The translations under genes and the position numbers were made by a program. The notes below the pieces were generated by a model. That model saw only the letters and a program-made list of their open reading frames with translations, ran no database searches and was not told where the DNA came from. From Lachnospiraceae bacterium (GTDB taxonomy: Bacteria > Bacillota > Clostridia > Lachnospirales > Lachnospiraceae): a stretch of 38,102 nt of DNA. Each line of letters begins with the position of its first letter. Position 1 is the stretch's first letter. The DNA lies in contig JAFZOW010000048.1 in the NCBI GenBank assembly GCA_017552715.1, forward strand, positions 1 to 38,102, read 5' to 3'. Positions 1-7,563 of the stretch are shown here, piece by piece.

Positions 1-977
1 TGGAGCTTTCCAACACCTATCATCTCCATGTAAGACCCGGAGATGAAGTTGTGAAGAAACTGGGCGGCCTGCATAAGTTTATGAGCTGGAACCGGCCCAT
101 TCTTACGGACTCCGGCGGCTTTCAGGTGTTTTCCCTGGCCGGGCTTCGTAAGATAAAGGAAGAGGGCGTGAGTTTTCAGTCCCATATCGACGGACATCGT
201 ATCTTCATGGGGCCGGAAGAGAGCATGCAGATCCAGTCCAACCTGGCTTCTACCATTGCCATGGCCTTTGATGAATGCCCGCCGGCTCTTGCGGAACGGG
301 AATATGTACAGCCTTCCGTGGAGCGTACAACCCGCTGGCTGGAACGCTGTATCGTAAAGATGAAGGAACTGAACGCACGGGAAGATACCATCAACCGTGA
401 ACAGCTTCTCTTCGGCATCAATCAGGGGGCCATATATGCGGATATCCGTATAGAGCACGCAAAGCGTATCTCGGAATTCGATCTGCCGGGCTATGCCATA
501 GGCGGACTTGCGGTAGGAGAGACGCACGAGCAGATGTATTACATACTGGACGAGGTGGTGCCTTATCTGCCCAAAGAAAAGCCCGTTTATCTCATGGGCG
601 TAGGCACTCCGGCAAATATACTGGAAGGCGTGGACCGCGGAGTGGATTTCTTTGACTGCGTATATCCCACCAGAAACGGCCGCCATGCCCATATGTACAC
701 AAATCGCGGGAAGCTGAACCTTATGAACGCCAAGTATGAGCGGGATGACAGACCCATAGAAGAAGGCTGTCAGTGCCCGGCCTGCCGGCGTTATTCCCGG
801 GCCTACATACGTCATCTTCTTAAGGCCAAAGAGATGCTGGGTATGCGCCTCGGAGTCCTTCACAATCTGTATTTCTATAATCATCTGATGGAAGAGATCC
901 GGGATGCCCTGGATGCGGGAAGCTTTGCTTCTTATAAGAAAGAGAAGCTGGCTGCCATATCAGAAGTTAAAGAATGA
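1..977 (+). CDS. tgt: Queuine tRNA-ribosyltransferase, 5' end outside window
   Basis: Tgt exchanges guanine-34 for a queuine precursor in GU(N) anticodon tRNAs. The reading frame is open from base 3, so the gene starts before the window. The visible part opens with the NTYHLHVRPGDE segment, followed by the DSGGFQVFSLAG loop that carries the conserved substrate-binding Asp. The nucleophile motif FDCVYPTRNGRHA and the zinc-site cluster CQCPACRRYSRAYIRHL are both present, and the protein ends with the usual HNLYFYNHLM helix. A GTG at 51 is an internal Val codon and not the start, because conserved Tgt sequence continues upstream of it. The next gene is yajC, which matches the common tgt-yajC order in Firmicutes. 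The family assignment is secure; only the N-terminal part cannot be judged. Confidence 0.97.
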   Translation, partial: ELSNTYHLHVRPGDEVVKKLGGLHKFMSWNRPILTDSGGFQVFSLAGLRKIKEEGVSFQSHIDGHRIFMGPEESMQIQSNLASTIAMAFDECPPALAEREYVQPSVERTTRWLERCIVKMKELNAREDTINREQLLFGINQGAIYADIRIEHAKRISEFDLPGYAIGGLAVGETHEQMYYILDEVVPYLPKEKPVYLMGVGTPANILEGVDRGVDFFDCVYPTRNGRHAHMYTNRGKLNLMNAKYERDDRPIEEGCQCPACRRYSRAYIRHLLKAKEMLGMRLGVLHNLYFYNHLMEEIRDALDAGSFASYKKEKLAAISEVKE

Positions 978-1010
978 GCATGGACCGTCATACAGGCAGC
1001 GCATTATCGC

Positions 1011-1039
1011 TTGCATAAGAAGGCGTTTTCCTGTATTAT
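1011..1039 (+). promoter_or_regulatory. Candidate sigma-A promoter for yajC
   Basis: TTGCAT (1011-1016) and TATTAT (1034-1039) are separated by 17 nt. The pair lies in the 96-nt gap after tgt and about 35 nt before the yajC start. It suggests that yajC can be transcribed on its own as well as by read-through from tgt. This is based on consensus matching only. Confidence 0.5.
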
Positions 1040-1073
1040 GGTAAAGCTGATATTTTATTAGGAGGATATATTT

Positions 1074-1397
1074 ATGATGCTTTTAACAATGCTTTTGGAG
1101 GCCGGTACCGAACCGACTGCAGGAGGACTCGGGATAACCTATCTGATCTCTATTGTAGCCATGATCGGCGTATTTTACTTCTTCCTGCTGCGTCCGCAGA
1201 AGAAGGAGCAGAAGAAGATCCAGGAAATGCTGCAGAGCATGGAAGTGGGCGACGTGGTCGTTACCACCAGCGGTTTTTACGGCGTGCTCATCGATATCAC
1301 CGAAGATGACGTGATCGTGGAATTCGGCAGCAACAAGAACTGCCGCATCCCCATGCGCAAGAGCGCCATTTCACAGGTAGAGAAAGCCGAGAAATAG
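1074..1397 (+). CDS. yajC: Preprotein translocase subunit YajC
   Basis: YajC is a small accessory membrane protein of the SecDF-YajC complex that assists Sec-dependent export. The 107-residue product fits the family length. It has one N-terminal membrane segment (about residues 20-42, ITYLISIVAMIGVFYFFLL), then the hallmark RPQKKEQKK and a cytosolic domain with GDVVVTTSGFYGVL, typical of YajC. An AGGAGG ribosome site at 1060-1065 precedes ATG 1074. A second ATG at 1077 is possible and would remove one residue. SecD and SecF are not downstream, so the usual cluster is broken after this gene. Confidence 0.95.
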   Translation: MMLLTMLLEAGTEPTAGGLGITYLISIVAMIGVFYFFLLRPQKKEQKKIQEMLQSMEVGDVVVTTSGFYGVLIDITEDDVIVEFGSNKNCRIPMRKSAISQVEKAEK

Positions 1398-1575
1398 ATC
1401 CGGCATAAGGCGTCTATGTGATCCGACGCAGGACTGTATTTCGCCGTCGGTGCTTAACGAAGCCGGTCCGGCGACGCGGTTTGGAGACGGACCTGTCCGG
1501 CGAGTTTAGCACCGCTACGAGCGAAATCCAAGCGGAAGCGTGTCCTGCGTGGATACATAGCGCCGTTGCCGGGAT
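1398..1575 (+). other. Long bulged hairpin element directly after yajC stop
   Basis: Starting at the base after the yajC stop, the sequence folds into one long nested hairpin. Paired arms are 1398-1404 with 1568-1575 (one bulge), 1409-1412 with 1561-1564, 1414-1419 with 1555-1560, 1421-1424 with 1551-1554, 1426-1434 with 1542-1550, 1438-1444 with 1521-1527, and 1448-1454 with 1508-1514. Several of the helices are separated by single-base bulges. No T-run follows, so it is not an ordinary terminator. Short translatable frames across it resemble no protein. It may be a structured RNA element, a leader for leuB or an inserted inverted-repeat element. Confidence 0.6.
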
Positions 1576-1627
1576 ACAAGTGAACAACCGGCGCAAATAC
1601 ATTCCGACGCAGGACTGCATTTCGCCG
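1422..1627 (+). repeat. 25-nt direct repeat flanking the hairpin, before leuB
   Basis: The 25 nt at 1422-1446 recur at 1603-1627 with one mismatch (T at 1437, C at 1618). The first copy is the 5' arm of the long hairpin after yajC. The second copy ends 27 nt before the leuB ATG. The hairpin's 3' strands (1521-1527 and 1542-1550) can pair with either copy, giving two exclusive folds. An additional small hairpin, 1561-1568 with 1585-1593, lies between them. Confidence 0.75.
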
Positions 1628-1654
1628 GGAGCGGATTGAATCTGGAGGGATCAT

Positions 1655-2740
1655 ATGACATTAAACATCTGCTGTATCCCCGGTGACGGGATAGGACCTG
1701 AGATCGTAACTCAGGCCAAAGCTGTTCTGAATAAGGTGGCGGAAATATACGGCCATGAAATGAAGTTCACGGATATCCTTATGGGCGGAGCAAGCATCGA
1801 TGCCTGCGGTGAGCCCCTTACGGATGAAGCTATCGCTACTGCGAAGTCTTCGGATGCCGTGCTCATGGGTTCCATCGGCGGCGATACCAATACCTCGCCC
1901 TGGTATAAGCTTCCTCCCGAAAAGCGTCCCGAAGCCGGACTCTTAAAGATAAGGAAGTCCTTAAATCTCTTTGCAAATCTGCGCCCGGCAGTGCTGTATC
2001 CCGAACTGCGGGGAGCCTGCCCTTTAAAGGAAGAGATCAGCGCAAAGGGCTTTGATATGCTGATCATGCGGGAACTCACCGGTGGACTGTACTTCGGCGA
2101 GAGAAAGACCGTGGAAGAAAACGGTAAAAAAAAGGCCATCGATACACTGACATATACGGAGGATGAGATCCGCCGTATTGCCATCAAGGGTTTCGAGATC
2201 GCCATGAAGCGCAGGAAGAAAGTCACCAGCGTGGACAAGGCCAATGTGCTGGATTCCTCAAGATTGTGGCGTGCTGTGGTCAATGAAGTGGCGTCATCCT
2301 ATCCGGATGTGACGGTAGAACATATGCTGGTGGATAACTGCGCCATGCAGCTGGTGAAGGATCCTTCCCAGTTTGATGTGATCCTCACAGAGAACATGTT
2401 CGGCGATATCCTTTCCGATGAAGCCAGCATGGTCACCGGTTCAATCGGTATGCTTTCCAGCGCTTCCCTGAATGATACGAAGTTCGGTCTTTACGAGCCC
2501 AGCCACGGTTCGGCGCCGGATATCGCAGGGAAGGATCTTGCCAATCCCATTGCCACGATCCTTTCGGCATCCATGATGCTGCGTTATTCCTTTGATCTGG
2601 ATAAGGAAGCGGATGCCATCGATGCTGCAGTGGATAAGGTTCTGAAGGACGGTTACCGCACCGGAGATATCTTCAGTGAGGGCTGTAAGAAAGTGGGCTG
2701 TAAGGAAATGGGCAGTCTCATCGCGGAGCGCATCGCATGA
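1655..2740 (+). CDS. leuB: 3-isopropylmalate dehydrogenase
   Basis: LeuB oxidises and decarboxylates 3-isopropylmalate with NAD, the third step of leucine synthesis. The 361-residue length is typical. The N-terminus has the [10 protein letters not shown] nucleotide/substrate motif. Residues [11 protein letters not shown] and [16 protein letters not shown] are the substrate and subunit-interface signatures. VDNCAMQL and [17 protein letters not shown] supply the metal-binding Asp residues, and [18 protein letters not shown] is the NAD-binding loop. The GGAGGG site at 1644-1649 supports ATG 1655. The gene heads a leuB-miniORF-ilvD-ilvB unit. LeuA and LeuCD are not in the window. Confidence 0.97.
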   Translation: MTLNICCIPGDGIGPEIVTQAKAVLNKVAEIYGHEMKFTDILMGGASIDACGEPLTDEAIATAKSSDAVLMGSIGGDTNTSPWYKLPPEKRPEAGLLKIRKSLNLFANLRPAVLYPELRGACPLKEEISAKGFDMLIMRELTGGLYFGERKTVEENGKKKAIDTLTYTEDEIRRIAIKGFEIAMKRRKKVTSVDKANVLDSSRLWRAVVNEVASSYPDVTVEHMLVDNCAMQLVKDPSQFDVILTENMFGDILSDEASMVTGSIGMLSSASLNDTKFGLYEPSHGSAPDIAGKDLANPIATILSASMMLRYSFDLDKEADAIDAAVDKVLKDGYRTGDIFSEGCKKVGCKEMGSLIAERIA

Positions 2741-2847
2741 GTAAGGAAGTAAAGCTATTGCTGCTGCAGCTTGCCATTCTGCTCTTTGCCGTATATGTGG
2801 AAGCGAAGAGCGCCGGCAAAAAAAGAAAGAAGGGGAAGAAAAAATGA
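2737..2847 (+). CDS. 36-residue membrane mini-protein between leuB and ilvD
   Basis: This short frame starts with an ATG overlapping the leuB stop (ATGA at 2737-2740) and ends with a TGA overlapping the ilvD start (ATGA at 2844-2847), so it exactly fills the gap between two biosynthetic genes. A GGAG site at 2725-2728, 8 nt before its ATG, could serve it. The product has a polar MSKEVK start, one hydrophobic segment ([15 protein letters not shown]) and a very basic tail with runs of Lys and Arg. It would be a single-pass membrane peptide. The Lys-rich tail is encoded by the purine-rich ribosome site of ilvD, so part of it could be a by-product. No family is recognised. Translation is inferred from position and coupling. 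Confidence 0.55.
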   Translation: MSKEVKLLLLQLAILLFAVYVEAKSAGKKRKKGKKK

Positions 2848-4514
2848 GAAGTGACAGCGTTAAGAAGGGAACGGCACAGGCCCCTCACAGGAGCCTGTTC
2901 AATGCACTGGGCTATACAAAAGAGGAGCGGGAACGACCGATGATCGGTATCGTTTCCTCCTATAACGAGATCGTGCCCGGACATATGAACCTGGATAAGA
3001 TCACGGAGGCTGTAAAGCTGGGCGTGGCCATGGCCGGTGGTATGCCGGTAGTCTTTCCGGCCATTGCGGTATGTGACGGTATCGCCATGGGGCATGTGGG
3101 CATGAAGTATTCCCTGGTAACGAGGGATCTGATTGCGGATTCCACCGAATGTATGGCCATGGCTCACGGTTTTGACGGCCTGGTGATGATCCCCAACTGT
3201 GATAAGAACGTGCCTGGGCTGCTCATGGCTGCGGCAAGAGTAAATATCCCCACTGTTTTTGTGAGCGGCGGTCCCATGCTGGCCGGCCATGTGAAAGGGC
3301 GCAAGCGCAGCCTGTCTTCCATGTTCGAAGCTGTGGGCGAGCTGGCTGCAGGCAAGATCACCGAAGCGGATCTGGAAGAATTTGAGGAGAAGGTATGTCC
3401 CAGCTGCGGATCATGCTCCGGTATGTATACGGCAAATTCCATGAACTGCCTGACAGAGGCTCTGGGCATGGGGCTTCGTGGTAACGGCACCATTCCCGCT
3501 GTTTATTCCGAACGTATCCGCCTGGCAAAGCATGCAGGCATGAAGATCATGGAGCTTGTGGAGAAGGATATCCGTCCCCGTGATATCATGACAGAGAAGG
3601 CTTTCCTGAATGCGCTGACCATTGATATGGCACTTGGCTGCTCCACCAATTCCATGCTGCATCTGCCGGCCATCGCCCACGAGGCTGGAGTGGAGCTTAA
3701 CCTGGATATTGCCAACGAGCTTTCCGCAAAGACCCCGAACCTCTGCCATCTGGCACCGGCAGGCCCTACCTATATGGAGGATCTGAACGAGGCCGGCGGC
3801 GTATATGCTGTGATGAATGAGCTTTGCAAGAAAGATCTGCTCTATACGGATCTGATGACGGTGACGGGTAAGACCGTGGCCGAGAATATCAAGGGCTGCG
3901 TAAATATGGATCCCGAAGTGATCCGGCCCATCGATAATCCTTACAGCCAGACCGGCGGTATCGCCGTGCTGAAGGGGAATCTGGCTCCTGATTCCGGTGT
4001 GGTGAAGCGCTCTGCCGTGGTGCCCGAGATGATGGTGCATGAAGGGCCTGCCCGGGTATTTGACTGTGAAGAGGATGCAATTGCCGCCATCAAGGGCGGA
4101 AAGATCGTGGCGGGTGATGTGGTGGTGATCCGTTATGAGGGACCCAAGGGAGGTCCCGGCATGCATGAGATGCTCAATCCTACTTCTGCCATTGCGGGCA
4201 TGGGTCTGGGGAGCAGTGTGGCGCTGATCACCGACGGACGTTTTTCCGGTGCCAGCAGAGGTGCTTCCATCGGACACGTATCTCCCGAAGCTGCGGTGGG
4301 CGGACCTATCGCACTGGTGGAGGAAGGGGATATCATCTCCATCGATATCCCGAACAATAAGCTGGATATGAAGGTTTCGGATGAAGAGCTGGCAGCACGC
4401 CGTGCTAAGTGGCAGCCGAAGGAGCAGAAGCTCACGGGCTATCTGGCACGTTACCGTGAGCTGGTGACCAGCGGAAATCAGGGAGCTATCCTTAAGGTTC
4501 CGGGGAAAGGTTGA
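2844..4514 (+). CDS. ilvD: Dihydroxy-acid dehydratase
   Basis: IlvD is the Fe-S dehydratase that makes the 2-keto acid precursors of valine and isoleucine. The 556 residues match the family. Cluster ligands are visible in PNCDKNVPG and in [16 protein letters not shown]. The C-terminal [22 protein letters not shown] motif contains the catalytic Ser region. The start ATG overlaps the stop of the preceding mini-ORF, and an AAGGGGAAG-type ribosome site lies inside that ORF, so translation is likely coupled. Its end is 11 nt before the ilvB ATG. Confidence 0.97.
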   Translation: MRSDSVKKGTAQAPHRSLFNALGYTKEERERPMIGIVSSYNEIVPGHMNLDKITEAVKLGVAMAGGMPVVFPAIAVCDGIAMGHVGMKYSLVTRDLIADSTECMAMAHGFDGLVMIPNCDKNVPGLLMAAARVNIPTVFVSGGPMLAGHVKGRKRSLSSMFEAVGELAAGKITEADLEEFEEKVCPSCGSCSGMYTANSMNCLTEALGMGLRGNGTIPAVYSERIRLAKHAGMKIMELVEKDIRPRDIMTEKAFLNALTIDMALGCSTNSMLHLPAIAHEAGVELNLDIANELSAKTPNLCHLAPAGPTYMEDLNEAGGVYAVMNELCKKDLLYTDLMTVTGKTVAENIKGCVNMDPEVIRPIDNPYSQTGGIAVLKGNLAPDSGVVKRSAVVPEMMVHEGPARVFDCEEDAIAAIKGGKIVAGDVVVIRYEGPKGGPGMHEMLNPTSAIAGMGLGSSVALITDGRFSGASRGASIGHVSPEAAVGGPIALVEEGDIISIDIPNNKLDMKVSDEELAARRAKWQPKEQKLTGYLARYRELVTSGNQGAILKVPGKG

Positions 4515-4525
4515 GGAGTAAGACT

Positions 4526-6226
4526 ATGGCAGCGAAAAAGAAAGCAGAAGCAGTAAGGGAACTGTCCGGTTCAGAGATCGTGATCGAATGCCTGAAAGAG
4601 CAGGGAGTGGATACGGTCTTCGGCTATCCCGGAGGTACCATACTGAATATTTATGACGAATTATACCGGCATTCCAACGAGATCACCCATGTACTGACCA
4701 GTCACGAGCAGGGAGCCGCCCATGCGGCAGACGGCTATGCCAGATCCACCGGTAAGGTGGGTGTGTGCCTGGCAACTTCCGGTCCCGGAGCTACCAATCT
4801 GGTGACGGGTATCGCTACGGCATATATGGACAGTGTTCCCGTGGTGGCCATCACCTGTAATGTGACCCTGCCCTGGCTGGGAAAGGATACCTTCCAGGAA
4901 GTGGATATCGCCGGCATTACCATGCCTATCACCAAGCACAGCATCATCGTAAAGGATGTGACGAAGCTGGCGGATACCCTGCGACGTGCCTTCGCCATCG
5001 CAAAGAGCGGACGTCCCGGCCCTGTGCTTGTGGATATCACCAAGGATGTGACGGCTGCGAAGTGTGCTTATAAGAAAGAAAAACCTTATCTGCTTCCCGT
5101 TGAAAAACGTTACACGGATGAGGATATCGAAAAAGCCCTTGAGCTGATCCGTTCCGCCGAGCGTCCTTTTATCTATGTGGGCGGTGGTGCCATCATTTCC
5201 GGTGCTTCAAAGGAAGTGGCGGAATTTGCAAGAAAGATCGATGCACCGGTCTGTGACAGCCTTATGGGTAAAGGCGCCTATGACGGTACGGCTGCTGAAT
5301 ATACCGGCATGATCGGTATGCACGGTACAAAGACCACCAACATCGGCGTGAGCAAATGTGATCTGCTCATCGCTCTGGGTGCCCGTTTTTCCGACCGTGT
5401 GGTATCCAATCCCAAGACCTTTGCTCCCAAGGCGAAGATCCTGCACATCGATATCGATGCGGCCGAGATCAATAAGAACATCCGCACTACAGCTTCCGTT
5501 GTGGGAGACCTGAAGGAAGTGCTGACGATACTGAATAAGAAGCTGACGAAGCAGGAGCATAAGGAGTGGATGGATAAGATCAGGGATATGAAGGCCAAGA
5601 TGCCGCTGACCTATCCGCATTCCCGCCTGACCTGCCCTTATATCATCGAAACTCTTTATGATGTTACCAAGGGGAAGGCTGTGATCACCACGGATGTGGG
5701 ACAGCACCAGATCTGGGCGGCCCAGTTCTATAAATATACGGAACCCAGGACTTTCCTGTCCAGTGGCGGCCTTGGGACCATGGGCTACGGTCTTGGAGCC
5801 TGCATCGGTGCCAAATACGGCCGGCCGGATAAGATCTGCGTGAACATCGCAGGGGACGGCTGCTTCCGTATGAACATGCAGGAGCTGGCAACGGCTTCCC
5901 GTTATCATGTGCCCATCATCGAGATCATCGTGAACAACCATGTGCTGGGCATGGTAAGGCAGTGGCAGAATCTCTTCTATGGACAACGTTATTCCCAGAC
6001 TGTGCTGGAAGATGCGGTGGATTATGTTAAAGTTGCGGAAGGTCTGGGCTGCGAGGCTTACCGTGTGACAAAGAAGGAAGAGCTGGAAGCCGTTCTTAAG
6101 AAGGCTGTTAAAGCCAAGGGGCCTGTAGTCATCGATTGTATCATCAAGGAGGATGACAAGGTATTTCCCATGGTGCCCGGCGGCCAGCCTCTGGAAGCGG
6201 TGTTTGACGCCGACGACCTGAAATGA
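4526..6226 (+). CDS. ilvB: Acetolactate synthase, catalytic large subunit
   Basis: This TPP- and FAD-dependent enzyme condenses pyruvate (or pyruvate and 2-ketobutyrate) in branched-chain amino acid synthesis. The 566-residue product has the N-terminal FGYPGGTILNIYDEL motif, the catalytic Glu in SHEQGAAHAADGYAR, and the TPP/Mg motif GDGCFRMNMQELATA ending in NNHVLGMVRQWQ. The ATG at 4526 is chosen because GAGGAG at 4513-4518 lies 7 nt upstream. A TTG at 4511 would add five residues and overlap the ilvD stop, but has no better ribosome site. No small regulatory subunit gene (ilvN/ilvH) follows, so that subunit must be elsewhere or absent. The gene ends in a structured element. Confidence 0.96.
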   Translation: MAAKKKAEAVRELSGSEIVIECLKEQGVDTVFGYPGGTILNIYDELYRHSNEITHVLTSHEQGAAHAADGYARSTGKVGVCLATSGPGATNLVTGIATAYMDSVPVVAITCNVTLPWLGKDTFQEVDIAGITMPITKHSIIVKDVTKLADTLRRAFAIAKSGRPGPVLVDITKDVTAAKCAYKKEKPYLLPVEKRYTDEDIEKALELIRSAERPFIYVGGGAIISGASKEVAEFARKIDAPVCDSLMGKGAYDGTAAEYTGMIGMHGTKTTNIGVSKCDLLIALGARFSDRVVSNPKTFAPKAKILHIDIDAAEINKNIRTTASVVGDLKEVLTILNKKLTKQEHKEWMDKIRDMKAKMPLTYPHSRLTCPYIIETLYDVTKGKAVITTDVGQHQIWAAQFYKYTEPRTFLSSGGLGTMGYGLGACIGAKYGRPDKICVNIAGDGCFRMNMQELATASRYHVPIIEIIVNNHVLGMVRQWQNLFYGQRYSQTVLEDAVDYVKVAEGLGCEAYRVTKKEELEAVLKKAVKAKGPVVIDCIIKEDDKVFPMVPGGQPLEAVFDADDLK

Positions 6227-6413
6227 TATGATACAAGGCCACCAAGCTTCTGAGCCGTTCGTGCTTTCACGAAATGGCTCAGAAATTTGGTGGCCGAACG
6301 AACATGAGCAAGTAGCAAGATGCCCTGCTTTAGGGCATTGAAGCGGATTGCGAATGTTCGCAGGATTGCGGGAGCATCTAAAGATGCGAAGCAATCCTGG
6401 TATCATACATTTT
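6221..6413 (+). ncRNA. Structured stop-codon element, copy A (ilvB/tmcAL)
   Basis: This is a 193-nt folded element between the convergent genes ilvB and tmcAL. The closing stem is 6221-6234 with 6400-6413 and covers the stop codons of both genes. Inside are three hairpins. H1 is 6237-6245 with 6287-6295, extended by 6250-6256 with 6276-6282 and 6259-6263 with 6268-6272. H2 is 6299-6305 with 6354-6360, capped by 6320-6326 with 6332-6338. H3 is 6363-6369 with 6391-6397, capped by 6374-6379 with 6382-6387. The blocks CGAACATGAGCAAGTAGC (6299-6316), GCGGATTGCGAATG (6343-6356) and GCGGGAG (6368-6374) recur exactly in copy B after polC. I recognise no named RNA family. It might act as RNA (3'UTR element or processing signal) or be a small mobile repeat. 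Confidence 0.65.
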
Positions 6414-7554
6414 ACAGAACCACTACACCACGGCGGTATTCCGAAAGGAAGCCGCCGTTTTTTGATGCCGTACGGGAATACAGCTCGGAGCAGAAGACAT
6501 CCTTTTCGAAGCTTAAAAGAGCGGCGCCATCAAGGAGCTTCCCGGCATCGGCTGCCTTGGCTATAAGAGGCCGGTCGCAGTTTTTGCGGATACGCTTGAG
6601 CAGCGCCGAATCCTTTTTCAGCCCCAGTATGCGAAGATAGGGGCAGTAGCCGTATATGTCAATGAGTTTATGCACTTCATCATTCCGTATCTTTAAAAGT
6701 ATATGGAGCAGAGCACGGCGGATATGACTTAAGCTGATATCCTTGGATTTAAGGCTTTGGGCGAAGCTTTCCGCATCCGTGTATCCCTCCAGACGGGACA
6801 GAATCTTATCGGAGAGATCATCAAACACATCAAAATATGCACCGTATCCACTGTCTTTTCCGGAAAGAAGAGCATAGAAGAGAAGAGAGGAATAGCTTTT
6901 AAAACACATGGGATCTCTTGTGATAAGGCTTTCGTTCAGATATTTGACCGCCCCTTCGGGCATAAAATCGATACAGGCATCTTCGCCTGAAAGAATATAC
7001 TCGCGAAGAGCGGAAGCGGACAGAAAGCCATCGGAAGGCAGGAGGGAATCGTGACCGGGCCCAATACGCTTTATAGTATGAGTTTCCATGTCCGAACGGA
7101 AATGATCAAGTGCTTTTAAGTATTCTGCTGCCAGCAGATCGTTGGGACCGGGCCTTTCATCAAAAGGGGTGAAGCGGCCTTTTCCCGCTTCCGGATCGGC
7201 GATCACGGCTTCCGTCTTCTTAAGAGCTTCGATATCGCCGCTTTCGCTGCCGAAGAGCAGGGCATCGCAGGCGCCCGTATGCAGAAGAGCCGACACGGCT
7301 CCTCTTGCAAAATACTGTGCACTGCCTGTGGCAAAAGCAGAGGGCAGCTCCAGCACCAGGTCCGCACCGGCATCCAGCGCCATTCCGGCCCGGGCATATT
7401 TATCGATGATGGCAGCTTCGCCGCGCTGGACGTGATCACCGCTCATCACTACAAGCAAAGCATCTGCTCCGAGACGCTCTCTGGCATCCCGGAGCAGTGC
7501 GGCATGTGCATTATGCAAAGGATTGAATTCGGCGATGATACCTGCGGTCTTTAT
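6412..7554 (-). CDS. tmcAL: tRNA(Met) cytidine acetate ligase, apparent ATA start
   Basis: TmcAL (YlbM family) uses ATP and acetate to acetylate the wobble cytidine of elongator tRNA-Met. The product shows the nucleotidyltransferase N-terminus GIIAEFNPLHNAH, then VVMSGDHVQRGEAAIIDKYARA, DLVLELP and the later SASALREYI motif. Family members start about two residues before AGIIAEFNP. The only codons between the upstream in-frame TGA (7564-7566, the reductase stop) and that motif are GGA AAG ATC ATA AAG ACC GCA. ATA at 7552-7554 gives MKTAGIIAEFNP and sits 6 nt after GAGGA, so it is the best start, though non-canonical. The first standard start in frame is TTG at 7518, which would remove the conserved nucleotide-binding motif. 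The usual HxGH is HNAH here. With the ATA start the length is 380 residues, against about 415 for B. subtilis YlbM. Confidence 0.85.
   Translation of the reverse strand: MKTAGIIAEFNPLHNAHAALLRDARERLGADALLVVMSGDHVQRGEAAIIDKYARAGMALDAGADLVLELPSAFATGSAQYFARGAVSALLHTGACDALLFGSESGDIEALKKTEAVIADPEAGKGRFTPFDERPGPNDLLAAEYLKALDHFRSDMETHTIKRIGPGHDSLLPSDGFLSASALREYILSGEDACIDFMPEGAVKYLNESLITRDPMCFKSYSSLLFYALLSGKDSGYGAYFDVFDDLSDKILSRLEGYTDAESFAQSLKSKDISLSHIRRALLHILLKIRNDEVHKLIDIYGYCPYLRILGLKKDSALLKRIRKNCDRPLIAKAADAGKLLDGAALLSFEKDVFCSELYSRTASKNGGFLSEYRRGVVVL
6430..6463 (+). terminator. Intrinsic terminator for ilvB, inside tmcAL 3' end
   Basis: ACGGCGG (6430-6436) pairs with CCGCCGT (6452-6458), extended by TTCC/GGAA around a GAAA tetraloop. 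Six Ts follow at 6458-6463. On the plus strand this is a good Rho-independent terminator for the leuB-ilvD-ilvB unit. It lies inside the last codons of the convergent gene tmcAL, so the two transcripts must overlap at their 3' ends. Confidence 0.75.
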
Positions 7555-7563
7555 GATCTTTCC

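Noticed and set aside
1418-1639. Short frames within the yajC-leuB gap
   Set aside because: They arise from the inverted and direct repeats; the predicted peptides are Arg-rich with no ribosome site.
1398-1654. T-box or leucine leader-peptide attenuator for leuB
   Set aside because: There is no T-box consensus, no run of Leu codons in a leader frame and no terminator with T-run.
6299-6316. Element A as attachment site or IS end
   Set aside because: No transposase, integrase or target duplication is nearby; the match with copy B is internal to a fold and not at its ends.
5207-6406. 399-codon minus-strand frame opposite ilvB
   Set aside because: Its composition is rich in His, Ile and Gly from reading the complement of a biased codon set; ilvB on the other strand is conserved.
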